Source of the DNA: an uncultured Clostridia bacterium
Lineage (GTDB): Bacteria > Bacillota > Clostridia > Christensenellales > Aristaeellaceae
DNA length: 64,000 nt
Assembly (NCBI GenBank): GCA_934647305.1
Contig: CAKUFI010000004.1
Coordinates: forward strand, 1-64,000
Reading direction: 5' to 3'
The notes below the pieces were generated by a model, which had not been told where the DNA came from, did not search any database, and saw nothing but the letters and a program-made list of their open reading frames with translations. The position numbers and the translations under genes are program-made. Shown one piece after another: positions 8,172 through 16,012 of the stretch; positions within the stretch are counted from its first letter, which is position 1, and each line of letters opens with the position of its first letter.

Positions 8172-9344
8172 ATGGCCAACAATGCTGATGCGGTCCTGAG
8201 CCAGTTTACTCAGGCTGATGACGGAACCAAAGTTGAGTTCACCGGCAAAAAGCTGAAGGTCGGTATTATCGGTACCGGCTGGATTGCCGAGGCTCACATT
8301 CAGAGCTACAAGAACATGCCCGACGTGGAAGTGGTCGCCGCTGCGGACCTGATCCCCGGCAAGGCGGAAGCGTTCATGAAGCGCTTCGGTGTGGAGGGCG
8401 TTCATTTCTATCCCAGCCACAAGGAAATGATCGATAACGAGCAGCTGGACGCCGTGAGCGTGTGTACCTACAACGCCGCCCATGCCGTGCCCACCATCTA
8501 TGCCCTGGAGCATGGCGTGAACGTGCTGCTGGAGAAGCCCTTCACCGTGACCACCGAAGAGGCCATTGAGGTCATGCGCGCCGAGAAGAAGAGCGGCAAG
8601 GTGCTCTCCATCGGCTTCCAGCCCCGCGGCGACGAGAACATGCAGATGATCAAGAAGGTCGTGCAGTCCGGCGTGCTGGGCAAGGTGTACTACATCCAGA
8701 CCGGCGGCGGCCGCCGTCGCGGCATCCCGAACAGCACCTTCATCGAGAAGAAGACCGCCGGCATCGGCGCTCTGGGCGATATCGGCTGCTATTCTCTGGA
8801 CGTGGTCCTGAACGCCATCGGCTATCCGAAGCCCCTGACCGTTTCCGGCTACAAGTCCGCGTACTTCGGAACCAACCCGAAGTACGCCACCCCCGACAAG
8901 TTCCACACCGCCGAGGAGAACGCCAAGCGCTTCAGCGTTGACGACTTCGCCGCCGCGTTCGTGCGTCTCGAGGGCGACATCATCCTGGACTTCCGTATTG
9001 CCTGGGCCATGCATGTCGACACTCCCGGTGACACCATCATCTTCGGTACCGAGGGCGCGCTGCGCATTCCCTCCACCGACTGCTGGAACGGCACCTTCAC
9101 CAGCCCCATGACCCTGTATCATGACGTGGCCGGCGCGCACGTGCAGACCACCATCCCGCTGATCCCCCACAAGGGCCCCGGCCTGTTCGACATCAAGATC
9201 CGCGGCTTCCTGGATGCGGTCAAGAACGGCACTCCCGCTCCCGTGCCCACCAGCCAGATCCTGTACAACCAGGCCATCATCGACGGCATCTGCAAGTCCG
9301 CCGAGCTGGGCCACGAGATCGAGCTGAACATCCCCGAGGTGTAA
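8172..9344 (+). CDS. Gfo/Idh/MocA family NAD(P)-dependent oxidoreductase
   Basis: This is a 390-residue sugar or inositol dehydrogenase-type oxidoreductase. A Rossmann dinucleotide motif, VGIIGTGWIAEAH, begins near residue 35. It is followed by AAADLIPGKA, the VSVCTYNAAHAVP segment and LLEKPFTV, which carries the catalytic lysine region (EKP). GALGDIGCYSLDVVLNAIG is the conserved C-terminal-domain motif. About 33 residues precede the Rossmann fold, an unusual N-terminal extension. Codon use is strongly biased (CTG, AAG, ATC, ACC) compared with its neighbours, suggesting high expression. It has its own promoter and is followed six bases after the stop by a palindromic repeat. The substrate cannot be stated. 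Confidence 0.88.
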   Translation: MANNADAVLSQFTQADDGTKVEFTGKKLKVGIIGTGWIAEAHIQSYKNMPDVEVVAAADLIPGKAEAFMKRFGVEGVHFYPSHKEMIDNEQLDAVSVCTYNAAHAVPTIYALEHGVNVLLEKPFTVTTEEAIEVMRAEKKSGKVLSIGFQPRGDENMQMIKKVVQSGVLGKVYYIQTGGGRRRGIPNSTFIEKKTAGIGALGDIGCYSLDVVLNAIGYPKPLTVSGYKSAYFGTNPKYATPDKFHTAEENAKRFSVDDFAAAFVRLEGDIILDFRIAWAMHVDTPGDTIIFGTEGALRIPSTDCWNGTFTSPMTLYHDVAGAHVQTTIPLIPHKGPGLFDIKIRGFLDAVKNGTPAPVPTSQILYNQAIIDGICKSAELGHEIELNIPEV

Positions 9345-9350
9345 TCGATC

Positions 9351-9438
9351 GGCAGGGCCGACAGCCGGTTGCTACCGCCGAACAGAACACGACCCTGAGG
9401 GCCATACACTAAAGCCCTCAGGGTCTTCGTGTGTAATG
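9351..9438. repeat. 88-bp palindromic repeat, copy 1
   Basis: It starts with GGCAGGGCCGACAGCC and contains a perfect hairpin, GACCCTGAGGGC (9391-9402) with GCCCTCAGGGTC (9414-9425), around an 11-nt loop. It lies six bases after the Gfo/Idh stop codon and may act as its terminator. Confidence 0.9.
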
Positions 9439-9477
9439 ATACGATGCAATACCCCTCAACACCTCTGGCGACGGCCG

Positions 9478-9565
9478 GGCAGGGCCGACAGCCGGTTGCT
9501 ACCGCCGAACAGAACACGACCCTGAGGGCCATATACTAAAGCCCTCAGGGTCTTCGTGTGTAATG
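9478..9565. repeat. 88-bp palindromic repeat, copy 2
   Basis: It differs from 9351-9438 by a single loop base. The hairpin stem is 9518-9529 with 9541-9552. The two copies are separated by a unique 39-bp spacer. Confidence 0.92.
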
Positions 9566-9637
9566 GCTGCAAGAAAACAGCGTCATTCGGGCTACGATGG
9601 CCTTGGCCGCTTCTCTCCCGGGAGTTTTCGCAAAACG

Positions 9638-9676
9638 AATCCCGATCGTCTCTTCCGAGGCGGTCGGGATTTTTTG
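9638..9676. terminator. Bidirectional terminator downstream of the cyclophilin genes
   Basis: AATCCCGA (9638-9645) pairs with TCGGGATT (9664-9671) and runs into T on the plus strand. The opposite strand ends in GTTTTG. It lies downstream of the minus-strand cyclophilin gene. Confidence 0.6.
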
Positions 9677-9721
9677 CTATGCGGACTACGGGTGCAGGCT
9701 CAGCGCCTGCCCGGGAATGGG

Positions 9722-10207
9722 TTACTCAGAAACCGTGACGTGGAGCATTTTCTGCTCGGTCTTGGGGCGGTCGCTGCGGTCGGTGGGGGTGGCGGCGATC
9801 TGGTCGACGACCTCGATGCCCTCGATGACCTTGCCGAAGGCGGCGTACTGGCCGTCCAGGTGGGGCGCGTTCTGGTGCATGATGAAGAACTGCGAGCCGG
9901 CCGAGTTGGGCATCATGGAGCGGGCCATGGACAGCACGCCGCGGGTGTGCTTCAGGTCGTTCTTCACGCCGTTGGCCGAGAACTCGCCCTTGATGGTGTG
10001 GCCGGGGCCGCCCATGCCGGTGCCAGTGGGGTCGCCGCCCTGAATCATGAAGCCGGGGATGACGCGGTGAAAGATCAGGCCGTCATAGAAGCCCTTTTTG
10101 GCCAGATCGACGAAGTTCTTGACGGTGATGGGCGCGACGTCCGGGTACAGCTCGGCCTTGATTGCGCCGCCGTTTTCCATTTCGATGGTGATGATGGGAT
10201 TGCTCAT
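9722..10207 (-). CDS. Cytoplasmic peptidyl-prolyl cis-trans isomerase (cyclophilin)
   Basis: This 161-residue cyclophilin catalyses cis-trans isomerisation of prolyl bonds during protein folding. The catalytic segment FHRVIPGFMIQGGDP carries the conserved arginine. GEFSANGVKNDLKHTRGVLSMAR and GSQFFIMHQNAPHLDGQYAAFG complete the active site. No signal peptide is seen, so it acts in the cytoplasm. It lies 21 bases after a membrane-anchored paralogue, and the two are highly similar, suggesting tandem duplication followed by relocation of one copy. The start has a GGAGG site. Confidence 0.93.
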   Translation of the reverse strand: MSNPIITIEMENGGAIKAELYPDVAPITVKNFVDLAKKGFYDGLIFHRVIPGFMIQGGDPTGTGMGGPGHTIKGEFSANGVKNDLKHTRGVLSMARSMMPNSAGSQFFIMHQNAPHLDGQYAAFGKVIEGIEVVDQIAATPTDRSDRPKTEQKMLHVTVSE

Positions 10208-10228
10208 GACTGCTTCCTCCTGAAAAAA

Positions 10229-10864
10229 TTACTGTTCGATGCGGGTGGGCTTGTAGGTATAGCCCTGGGTGTCTACGGTGATGCTCTTGATGCGCCACTC
10301 GGAGAGCGGCTTGTCGTTTGCGTCGGTCGAGGTGGCGGCGATTTCGTCCACGACCTTCATGCTCTCCTCGTCGATGACGCGCCCGAAGGCGGCGTAGTGG
10401 CCGTCGAGGTGGGGAGAGTCGGTCTGCACGATGAAGAACTGCGAGCCGGCGGTGTTGTTGCCCGTGCCCTTGCGCGCCATGGAGATCACGCCGCGGGTGT
10501 GGCTCAGGTCATTCTTCACGCCGTTTGCGGAGAACTCGCCCTTGATGGTGAAGCCGGGGCCGCCGGTGCCGTCGCCGTTGGGGTCGCCGCCCTGGATCAT
10601 GAAGCCGTTGATGACGCGGTGGAAGATCAGGCCGTCGTAGTAGCCGCTGTTCGCCAGGTCGACAAAGTTGGCCACGGTGATGGGCGCGACGTCCGGGTAC
10701 AGCTCCAGGTGGATTTCCTCGCCGTTTTCCATGGTGATCGTCACCTGGGGATTGGGCACATCCTTGTAGCTGGGGGTGCTGACCTTCAGGTAGATAAACG
10801 CCGCGGCCACGCACAACGCCACGATTACCAGGGCGCACAGCACCATCTTGAGGTTCTTGTTCAT
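10229..10864 (-). CDS. Membrane-anchored extracytoplasmic cyclophilin
   Basis: This 211-residue peptidyl-prolyl isomerase has an N-terminal hydrophobic helix (VLCALVIVALCVAAAFIYL) that anchors it outside the membrane. Its cyclophilin domain contains FHRVINGFMIQGGDP and GSQFFIVQTDSPHLDG. It probably assists folding of exported proteins. I chose the ATG at 10864 (MNKNLKMV), which follows AAAGGAC. The longer start at 10885 overlaps the hemZ stop but has no ribosome-binding site. It is the last but one gene of the hemZ run. Confidence 0.9.
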   Translation of the reverse strand: MNKNLKMVLCALVIVALCVAAAFIYLKVSTPSYKDVPNPQVTITMENGEEIHLELYPDVAPITVANFVDLANSGYYDGLIFHRVINGFMIQGGDPNGDGTGGPGFTIKGEFSANGVKNDLSHTRGVISMARKGTGNNTAGSQFFIVQTDSPHLDGHYAAFGRVIDEESMKVVDEIAATSTDANDKPLSEWRIKSITVDTQGYTYKPTRIEQ

Positions 10865-10881
10865 CGGGTGATACCGTCCTT

Positions 10882-12318
10882 TCATTCTGCGGATTCGGGC
10901 AGGATCAGGGCGCGCTTGCGCCGAACCATCTCGTCCACGCGGTCGATGTATTGCTCAATGTTGCGCACGTTGGGGGCGCGCTCGATGCGCCGCTCGCGGG
11001 GGAAGAGCCACTTGGTGATGCTGCCCGCCCCCAGGGCCAGCACGCGCGCGGTCTCCTCCATGTTGCCGATGTTGTACAGGCAGGCGTGGCCGGGCAGCGC
11101 GTAGCCCACGTTTTCCAGGTTGCCCGCCATGTACTTCTGCCGGTACAGGTAGTAGGGGAAATATCCCTCCTCCCGCAGCGACTGCCGGGCGAAGTCGACC
11201 ATGCGCGCGGCCTGCTCGGCGCCAACCTGGGCGTAGCCCTGCTCGTGCAGGCGGCTGGAGCGCTTGATGGCCAGCGTGTGCACCGTGACGCTCTCCGGGT
11301 GCAGGTTCATCGTCGTGCGCAGGCTGCGGGCGAAGTCGTCCTCGCTCTCGCCGGGCAGCGCGGCGATCAGATCCATGTTGATGTGGCGAAAGCCCATCTC
11401 CCGTGCCAGGGAAAACGCGTCCAGCGTGTCCTGTGCGGTGTGCGCCCGGCCGATCAGGCGCAGCGTCTCGTCCGAAAAGGTCTGCGGATTGACGCTGATG
11501 CGGGTGATTTCGTGCTCCCTGAGCGCGGTCAGCTTCTCGCGGGTGATGGTGTCCGGGCGGCCGGCCTCGACCGTCCACTCGACCGCGCCCGGAAAGTGCT
11601 CCTGCGCGCAGTCGAGCAGCCTGGCAAGCTGCCCCGCCGACAGCGCCGTGGGCGTTCCCCCGCCCATGTACGCCGCGCGCACGCGCAGCCCCATCTCCCG
11701 CATGAGCCGGGCGCTCTCGCGGATCTCGGTCTCAAGCGCCGCGAGGTACGGCTCCACCAGATGGCCGTCGCCCAGCTCGCCCGAGGCGAAGGAGCAGTAG
11801 GCGCAGCGGGTGGTGCAGAACGGAATGCCGATGTACAGGTCGAAGGTATCCTCCGGCGGGTCGATCACGCCCTTCTGCATGGCCAGTATGTCGCTGAGCA
11901 GGCGCGCCTTGTCGGCGGAGACGTCGAACCGCCGCTGCAGCTCGCGCTCGGCCGCCTCGCCGGTGATTCCTTCCTCGGCCAGCTCGTACATCAGGCGCGT
12001 GGGCCGGATGCCGGTCAGGCTGCCCCAGGGCGGCTGCATGCCGGTCAGGCGCTTCATCAGGCGGTAGCAGGCGGTCTTGACGGCGCGCTTGAGCAGCCGT
12101 TTCTCGACCAGTCCGCCCGTCACGACGGCCTGCGCCGCCTCGCCGGTCTCGCCGTCCATCGTGAAGCGCTCGATCCACTGGCCCTCCGCGGTCTCGTGCG
12201 TGTGGGTCAGCAGGCGTTCGCCCCCGTCCATGCGGATTTCCACCGGCCCCAGGAACAAGCGAACCACCTCGCAGATGTCGCCGTAAAACTCGGGCGTGTC
12301 GGTTTTCAGCAGGATCAT
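10882..12318 (-). CDS. hemZ: Coproporphyrinogen dehydrogenase-like radical SAM protein HemZ
   Basis: This 478-residue radical SAM protein is of the HemN/HemW/HemZ group. The cluster motif CTTRCAYCSF (CxxxCxxC) lies near residue 180. GGGTPTALSA and the RISVNPQTFSD segment are typical of the family. HemZ proteins are annotated as oxygen-independent coproporphyrinogen dehydrogenases, though many HemN-like proteins are haem chaperones, so the exact reaction is uncertain. The preceding 170 residues match the HemZ N-terminal domain (WGSLTGIRPTRL). The start is the ATG at 12318, which overlaps the MBL stop as ATGA. An upstream in-frame extension lies inside the MBL gene and is rejected. Confidence 0.88.
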   Translation of the reverse strand: MILLKTDTPEFYGDICEVVRLFLGPVEIRMDGGERLLTHTHETAEGQWIERFTMDGETGEAAQAVVTGGLVEKRLLKRAVKTACYRLMKRLTGMQPPWGSLTGIRPTRLMYELAEEGITGEAAERELQRRFDVSADKARLLSDILAMQKGVIDPPEDTFDLYIGIPFCTTRCAYCSFASGELGDGHLVEPYLAALETEIRESARLMREMGLRVRAAYMGGGTPTALSAGQLARLLDCAQEHFPGAVEWTVEAGRPDTITREKLTALREHEITRISVNPQTFSDETLRLIGRAHTAQDTLDAFSLAREMGFRHINMDLIAALPGESEDDFARSLRTTMNLHPESVTVHTLAIKRSSRLHEQGYAQVGAEQAARMVDFARQSLREEGYFPYYLYRQKYMAGNLENVGYALPGHACLYNIGNMEETARVLALGAGSITKWLFPRERRIERAPNVRNIEQYIDRVDEMVRRKRALILPESAE

Positions 12319-12947
12319 TTTCCAAAGTACCTCGCAATCTGTGCCAGCGCGGCGGATTCCCCGTGTCCGGGATACACCTTCAGCGACCGGTCGAGCGACA
12401 GAATCAGCCTCAGCGACCCCAGCAGCTGATGCAGGCTCCCGCCCGCCAGGTCGTAGCGGCCGTATCCCTGCGCAAACACCGTGTCGCCCGAGAACAGCGC
12501 GCCGTCCGCCTCGTCCAGCAGGCACACGCCGCCCTGGGTGTGGCCGGGGGTGTGCAGCACCTTGAAATGCACGCCGCATACGTCGATTTCGCCGTTTTCG
12601 GGGTAGGTCTCGTCGGGCCGCGCGGGCGTGAACGGTTCGGTGCACACCTGCGCGCTCCAGGCGCTGTCCTCCCGCGAGGCGAGCAGGTACGCGTCGCTCT
12701 CATGGATGTGTATCCGCGCGCCGAATTCCTGCCGCAGCCGTGCCGCGCACAGGAAGTGGTCGAAGTGCCCATGGGTGAGCAGGATGTCGGTCAGCCTTTT
12801 GCCGCTGCCCGCAATCGCCCGCGCCAGCGCCGGATAGTCGTCGCCCGGGTCGATCAGCAGCGCGTCCGGCCGCTCGCTGCGGTAAAGCAGGTAGGCGTTG
12901 GCCTGGTACGCGCCGCACACGATGGGCGTAATCACTAAATCGCTCAT
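12315..12947 (-). CDS. MBL-fold metallo-hydrolase (GloB-like)
   Basis: This 210-residue metallo-beta-lactamase-fold hydrolase resembles hydroxyacylglutathione hydrolase-type enzymes. The metal motif HGHFDH (HxHxDH) lies near residue 60, HTPGHTQGG supplies the next histidine and FSGDTVFAQGYGRYD the bridging aspartate. A final GHG occurs near the C-terminus (YPGHGES). It lies one base after dtd and overlaps hemZ, the common Clostridia order. The substrate is not known; thiol-ester detoxification is the family guess. Confidence 0.87.
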   Translation of the reverse strand: MSDLVITPIVCGAYQANAYLLYRSERPDALLIDPGDDYPALARAIAGSGKRLTDILLTHGHFDHFLCAARLRQEFGARIHIHESDAYLLASREDSAWSAQVCTEPFTPARPDETYPENGEIDVCGVHFKVLHTPGHTQGGVCLLDEADGALFSGDTVFAQGYGRYDLAGGSLHQLLGSLRLILSLDRSLKVYPGHGESAALAQIARYFGK

Positions 12948-12948
12948 G

Positions 12949-13398
12949 TCAGAAGCCCTTTCTGCTGTCCAGCAGGATCGTGACCGGGCCGTCGTTGACC
13001 AGCTCCACCATCATGTGGGTCTGGAAGCGGCCGGTCTCCACCGGGATGCCCTGCGCCTCGATCGCCACCTTCATCTGCTCCACCACGGGCGCGGCGGCCT
13101 CCGGGCGCGCGGCGTTCGAGAAGGAAGGCCGGTTGCCGTGGCGCGCGTCGCCCAGCAGCGTAAACTGGCTCACCAGCAGCACCCTGCCGCCCACGTCCTT
13201 CAGGGACAGGTTCATCTTGTCGTTTTCGTCCTCAAAGATCCGCAGTCCGCAGATCTTCTTCACGCAGTAGTCCATGTCGGCCTGCGTGTCGCCCTCCTGC
13301 GCGCCGACGAGCACCATAAAGCCTCGCTCGATGCGCCCGGTTTCCTCCCCGTCCACCGTCACGCGGGAACGGGTCACTCTCTGTACTACGCAACGCAT
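12949..13398 (-). CDS. dtd: D-aminoacyl-tRNA deacylase
   Basis: This enzyme removes D-amino acids mischarged onto tRNA. The 149-residue protein matches the full Dtd length. It shows the start MRCVVQRVTRSRVTVDGEE, the catalytic-site motif SQFTLLGDARHGNRPSF and the cross-subunit motif NDGPVTI, which carries the Gly-cisPro pair. AAGGAG precedes the ATG. It normally follows relA directly; here 372 bases of repeats separate them. Confidence 0.95.
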   Translation of the reverse strand: MRCVVQRVTRSRVTVDGEETGRIERGFMVLVGAQEGDTQADMDYCVKKICGLRIFEDENDKMNLSLKDVGGRVLLVSQFTLLGDARHGNRPSFSNAARPEAAAPVVEQMKVAIEAQGIPVETGRFQTHMMVELVNDGPVTILLDSRKGF

Positions 13399-13429
13399 GC
13401 TGATCTCCTTAATAAAGCGTTTGGTTTGT

Positions 13430-13770
13430 TGGCGTGAACCCCTCAGTCCTCTCCGATGACAGCTCGCCTTTCAGGGGAGTCCATACGATGCGCCATGCCT
13501 CTCCTGAAAGGGGAGGTGGCCGCGAAGCGGACGAAGGGGGTCTGGGGGAGCGCGAAGCGAAGCGGAGCCTCCCCCAGCCCGGGTCGGCAGTGCCGACAAG
13601 CGTTTTCCGGGGAAACCCGGAAAACCGGAGAAATTGGGAACTCCAATTTATGGTTCCCAATTTCGTGTTCCGTCCGGCGGCAGCAAGTGGGTGCAGGCTC
13701 AGCCTGCCGGCAGCAGGTGGCAGTCGGCCCTGCCGACCGGCGGCAGCAAGTGGAACCGGGCACTGCCCGG
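13430..13770. repeat. Palindromic repeat cluster between relA and dtd
   Basis: It contains a C-type block of CTTTCAGGGGAG/CTCCTGAAAGGGGAG palindromes, a GGGGGTCTGGGGGAG block and the GNRA-loop hairpin. A variable-stem hairpin follows (13630-13641 with 13653-13664), then a series of GGCAGCAAGTGG linkers carrying three different palindromic cores. It abuts the relA stop codon. No gene is seen here. Confidence 0.85.
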
Positions 13771-16008
13771 CTAGGCCGTCAGGCGGAAGACCTCGAGGAT
13801 GTCGCCGCGCTTGCGGAGCTTGTCGATGACGCGCTCGAGCTGCTTGGTATCGGTGATCGAGAGGATCAGGTCGATGCAGGTGGTATGGCGCGCCTTGCTC
13901 TTGTCGATGCGGGCCGAGATGGAGACGATGGGGATTTCCATCTGGCTGAGCATGGTGGAGATGTCGGCGAACAGACCCAGCCGGTCGTAGGCGATGACGC
14001 GGATGTTGGCCTCGTAGGCGGCGTTTGCGTCCTCCTTGCGCTCCTCGTTTTCCCACTTTACGTCGATGAAGCGCTCGGGGGTCTGCATCATGTCGGCCAT
14101 ATTGGGGCAGTCGCTGCGGTGGATGGACACGCCGCGGCCGCGGGTGATGTAGCCCACGATGTCGTCGCCGGGCAGGGGATTGCAGCAGCGGGCGAAGCGC
14201 ACCAGCATGTCGGAATCGCCCTCGACGATGACGCCGTTGGAGTGATGCTGGGTGACGGCGCTGGATCGGGCGGGCGTGGGGGCAGGCTTGGGCGCGGGAA
14301 CCGGCTCGGCCTGCTTGTTGGCCTTGCGGTATTCCTCGACCAGCCGGTTGATGACCTGACTGCCGCTCAGGCCGCCGAAGCCCACCGTGACGTACAGATC
14401 CTCCATCGAGTGGATGCTGTACCGCCGCTCGATCGACTCCATGAACTCGTTTTTGACCAGCTGGGAGAGCGAATATCCCTGCCGCTTGGCCTCGTGATCC
14501 AGTATGTCGCGGCCGCGGGCCAGGTTTTCGTCGCGCAGCTCGTGCTTGAGGTAGGCGCGGATCTTGCTCTTGGCCTCGCTGGTTTTGCACAGCTTGAGCC
14601 AGTCCATCGACGGGCCCTTGGAGTTGCTGCTGGTGAGCACCTCCACGAAGTCGCCGGTCTGCAGCTCGGTCTCCAGCGGCACGATGCGGCCGTTGATCTT
14701 CGCGCCGATGCACTTGTTGCCGATGGCGCTGTGGATGTGATAGGCGAAGTCGACCGGGGTCGCGCCGCGCGGCAGGTTCACGATGTCGCCCTTGGGGGTA
14801 AACACGAACACCTCGTCGCTGAACAGGTCAACCTTGAGCGCGTCCATGAACTCGCTCGGGTCGTGGGTCTCGTTCTGCCAGTCGAGGATCTGCCGGAGCC
14901 AGTAGAGCTTGTTGTCCAGCGAGTCGACCTGCTTGCCCTCCTTGTAGCGCCAGTGGGCGGCGATGCCGTACTCGGCGGTGCGGTGCATTTCCCAGGTGCG
15001 GATCTGCACCTCGAAGGTCTGGCCGCGCAGCTCGCCGCTGGTGCCCACGACGGTGGTGTGCAGCGACTGGTACATGTTGCCCTTGGGCATGGAGATATAG
15101 TCCTTGAAGCGGTTGGGCACCTGCGTCCACATGGTGTGTACGATGCCCAGCACGGCGTAGCAGTCCGGAATAGTGTCCACCAGCACGCGCACAGCGATCA
15201 GGTCGTAGATCTGGTCGAAGGTCTTGCCCTGCGTCTTGAGCTTGCGGTAGATGCTGTAGAAGTGCTTGGGCCGGCCGGCGATTTCGCAGTGTATGCCGGC
15301 CTGATCCAACTGCTCCTTGAGCGCGGAAATGACCACCTGGATGGCGTGCTCGCGCTCCTTGCGCTTCTGCCCCACCTTTTCGACCAGGTCGTAATACCCC
15401 GCCGGGTCGATGTAGCGCAGCGCCAGATCCTCCATCTCCCACTTGAGGGTGGACATGCCCAGGCGATGGCACAGCGGCGCGTACACGTCCAGCGTCTCGC
15501 GGGCGATGGCCACCTGCCGGTCGGGCGACTGATACTTGAGCGTGCGCATGTTGTGCAGCCGGTCGGCCAGCTTGATGAGCACCACGCGGATGTCCTTGGC
15601 CATCGCCAGGAACATCTTGCGCAGCGACTCGGCCTGCTGATCCTCGCGGGAGGTAAAGTCCAGGCGCTTGAGCTTGGTCACGCCGTCCACCAGCAGCGCC
15701 ACCTCCGGCCCGAACTGGGCCTCGATGGTCTCCACGGTCACGTCCTTGTTGTCCTCCACGCAGTCGTGCAGGAAGCCTGCCGCCACCGTCGTGCTGTCCA
15801 GCATCAGGTCGGCCAGTATCGACGCCACGCACACCGGGTGAATGATATACGGCTCGCCCGACTTGCGCTTCTGATCCTTGTGCGCTTCGCAGGCAAACTG
15901 GTAGGCGCGCGTGACCAGCGAAAGATCATCCTTGGGATGATACTTCTGAATTTTTGTCAGGATCTGCTGAAGCTGCTGATCCAAATCCATCGCAGCGGGT
16001 TCGTTCAT
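13771..16008 (-). CDS. relA: Bifunctional (p)ppGpp synthetase/hydrolase
   Basis: This stringent-response enzyme makes and degrades (p)ppGpp. The 745 residues are the usual length. Domains in order are: an HD hydrolase (HDCVEDNKD near residue 85, RLHNMRTL near 150), a nucleotidyltransferase synthetase (HCEIAGRPKHFYSIYRK; DLIAVRVLVD; EVQIRTWEMHRTAEYGIAAHW), a TGS domain (VFVFTPKGDIVNLPRGATPVDFAY), a helical and zinc-finger-like region (RCCNPLPGDDIVGYITRGRGVSIHR) and a C-terminal ACT domain. It begins four bases after the recJ stop, with an AAAGGAATG site. The RelA/SpoT-homologue fold suggests both activities are intact. Confidence 0.96.
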   Translation of the reverse strand: MNEPAAMDLDQQLQQILTKIQKYHPKDDLSLVTRAYQFACEAHKDQKRKSGEPYIIHPVCVASILADLMLDSTTVAAGFLHDCVEDNKDVTVETIEAQFGPEVALLVDGVTKLKRLDFTSREDQQAESLRKMFLAMAKDIRVVLIKLADRLHNMRTLKYQSPDRQVAIARETLDVYAPLCHRLGMSTLKWEMEDLALRYIDPAGYYDLVEKVGQKRKEREHAIQVVISALKEQLDQAGIHCEIAGRPKHFYSIYRKLKTQGKTFDQIYDLIAVRVLVDTIPDCYAVLGIVHTMWTQVPNRFKDYISMPKGNMYQSLHTTVVGTSGELRGQTFEVQIRTWEMHRTAEYGIAAHWRYKEGKQVDSLDNKLYWLRQILDWQNETHDPSEFMDALKVDLFSDEVFVFTPKGDIVNLPRGATPVDFAYHIHSAIGNKCIGAKINGRIVPLETELQTGDFVEVLTSSNSKGPSMDWLKLCKTSEAKSKIRAYLKHELRDENLARGRDILDHEAKRQGYSLSQLVKNEFMESIERRYSIHSMEDLYVTVGFGGLSGSQVINRLVEEYRKANKQAEPVPAPKPAPTPARSSAVTQHHSNGVIVEGDSDMLVRFARCCNPLPGDDIVGYITRGRGVSIHRSDCPNMADMMQTPERFIDVKWENEERKEDANAAYEANIRVIAYDRLGLFADISTMLSQMEIPIVSISARIDKSKARHTTCIDLILSITDTKQLERVIDKLRKRGDILEVFRLTA

Positions 16009-16012
16009 GTTC

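Noticed and set aside
12319..12645. N-terminal extension of HemZ
   Set aside because: It overlaps the MBL hydrolase in another frame and is arginine-rich nonsense; the ATG at 12318 overlaps the MBL stop as ATGA.
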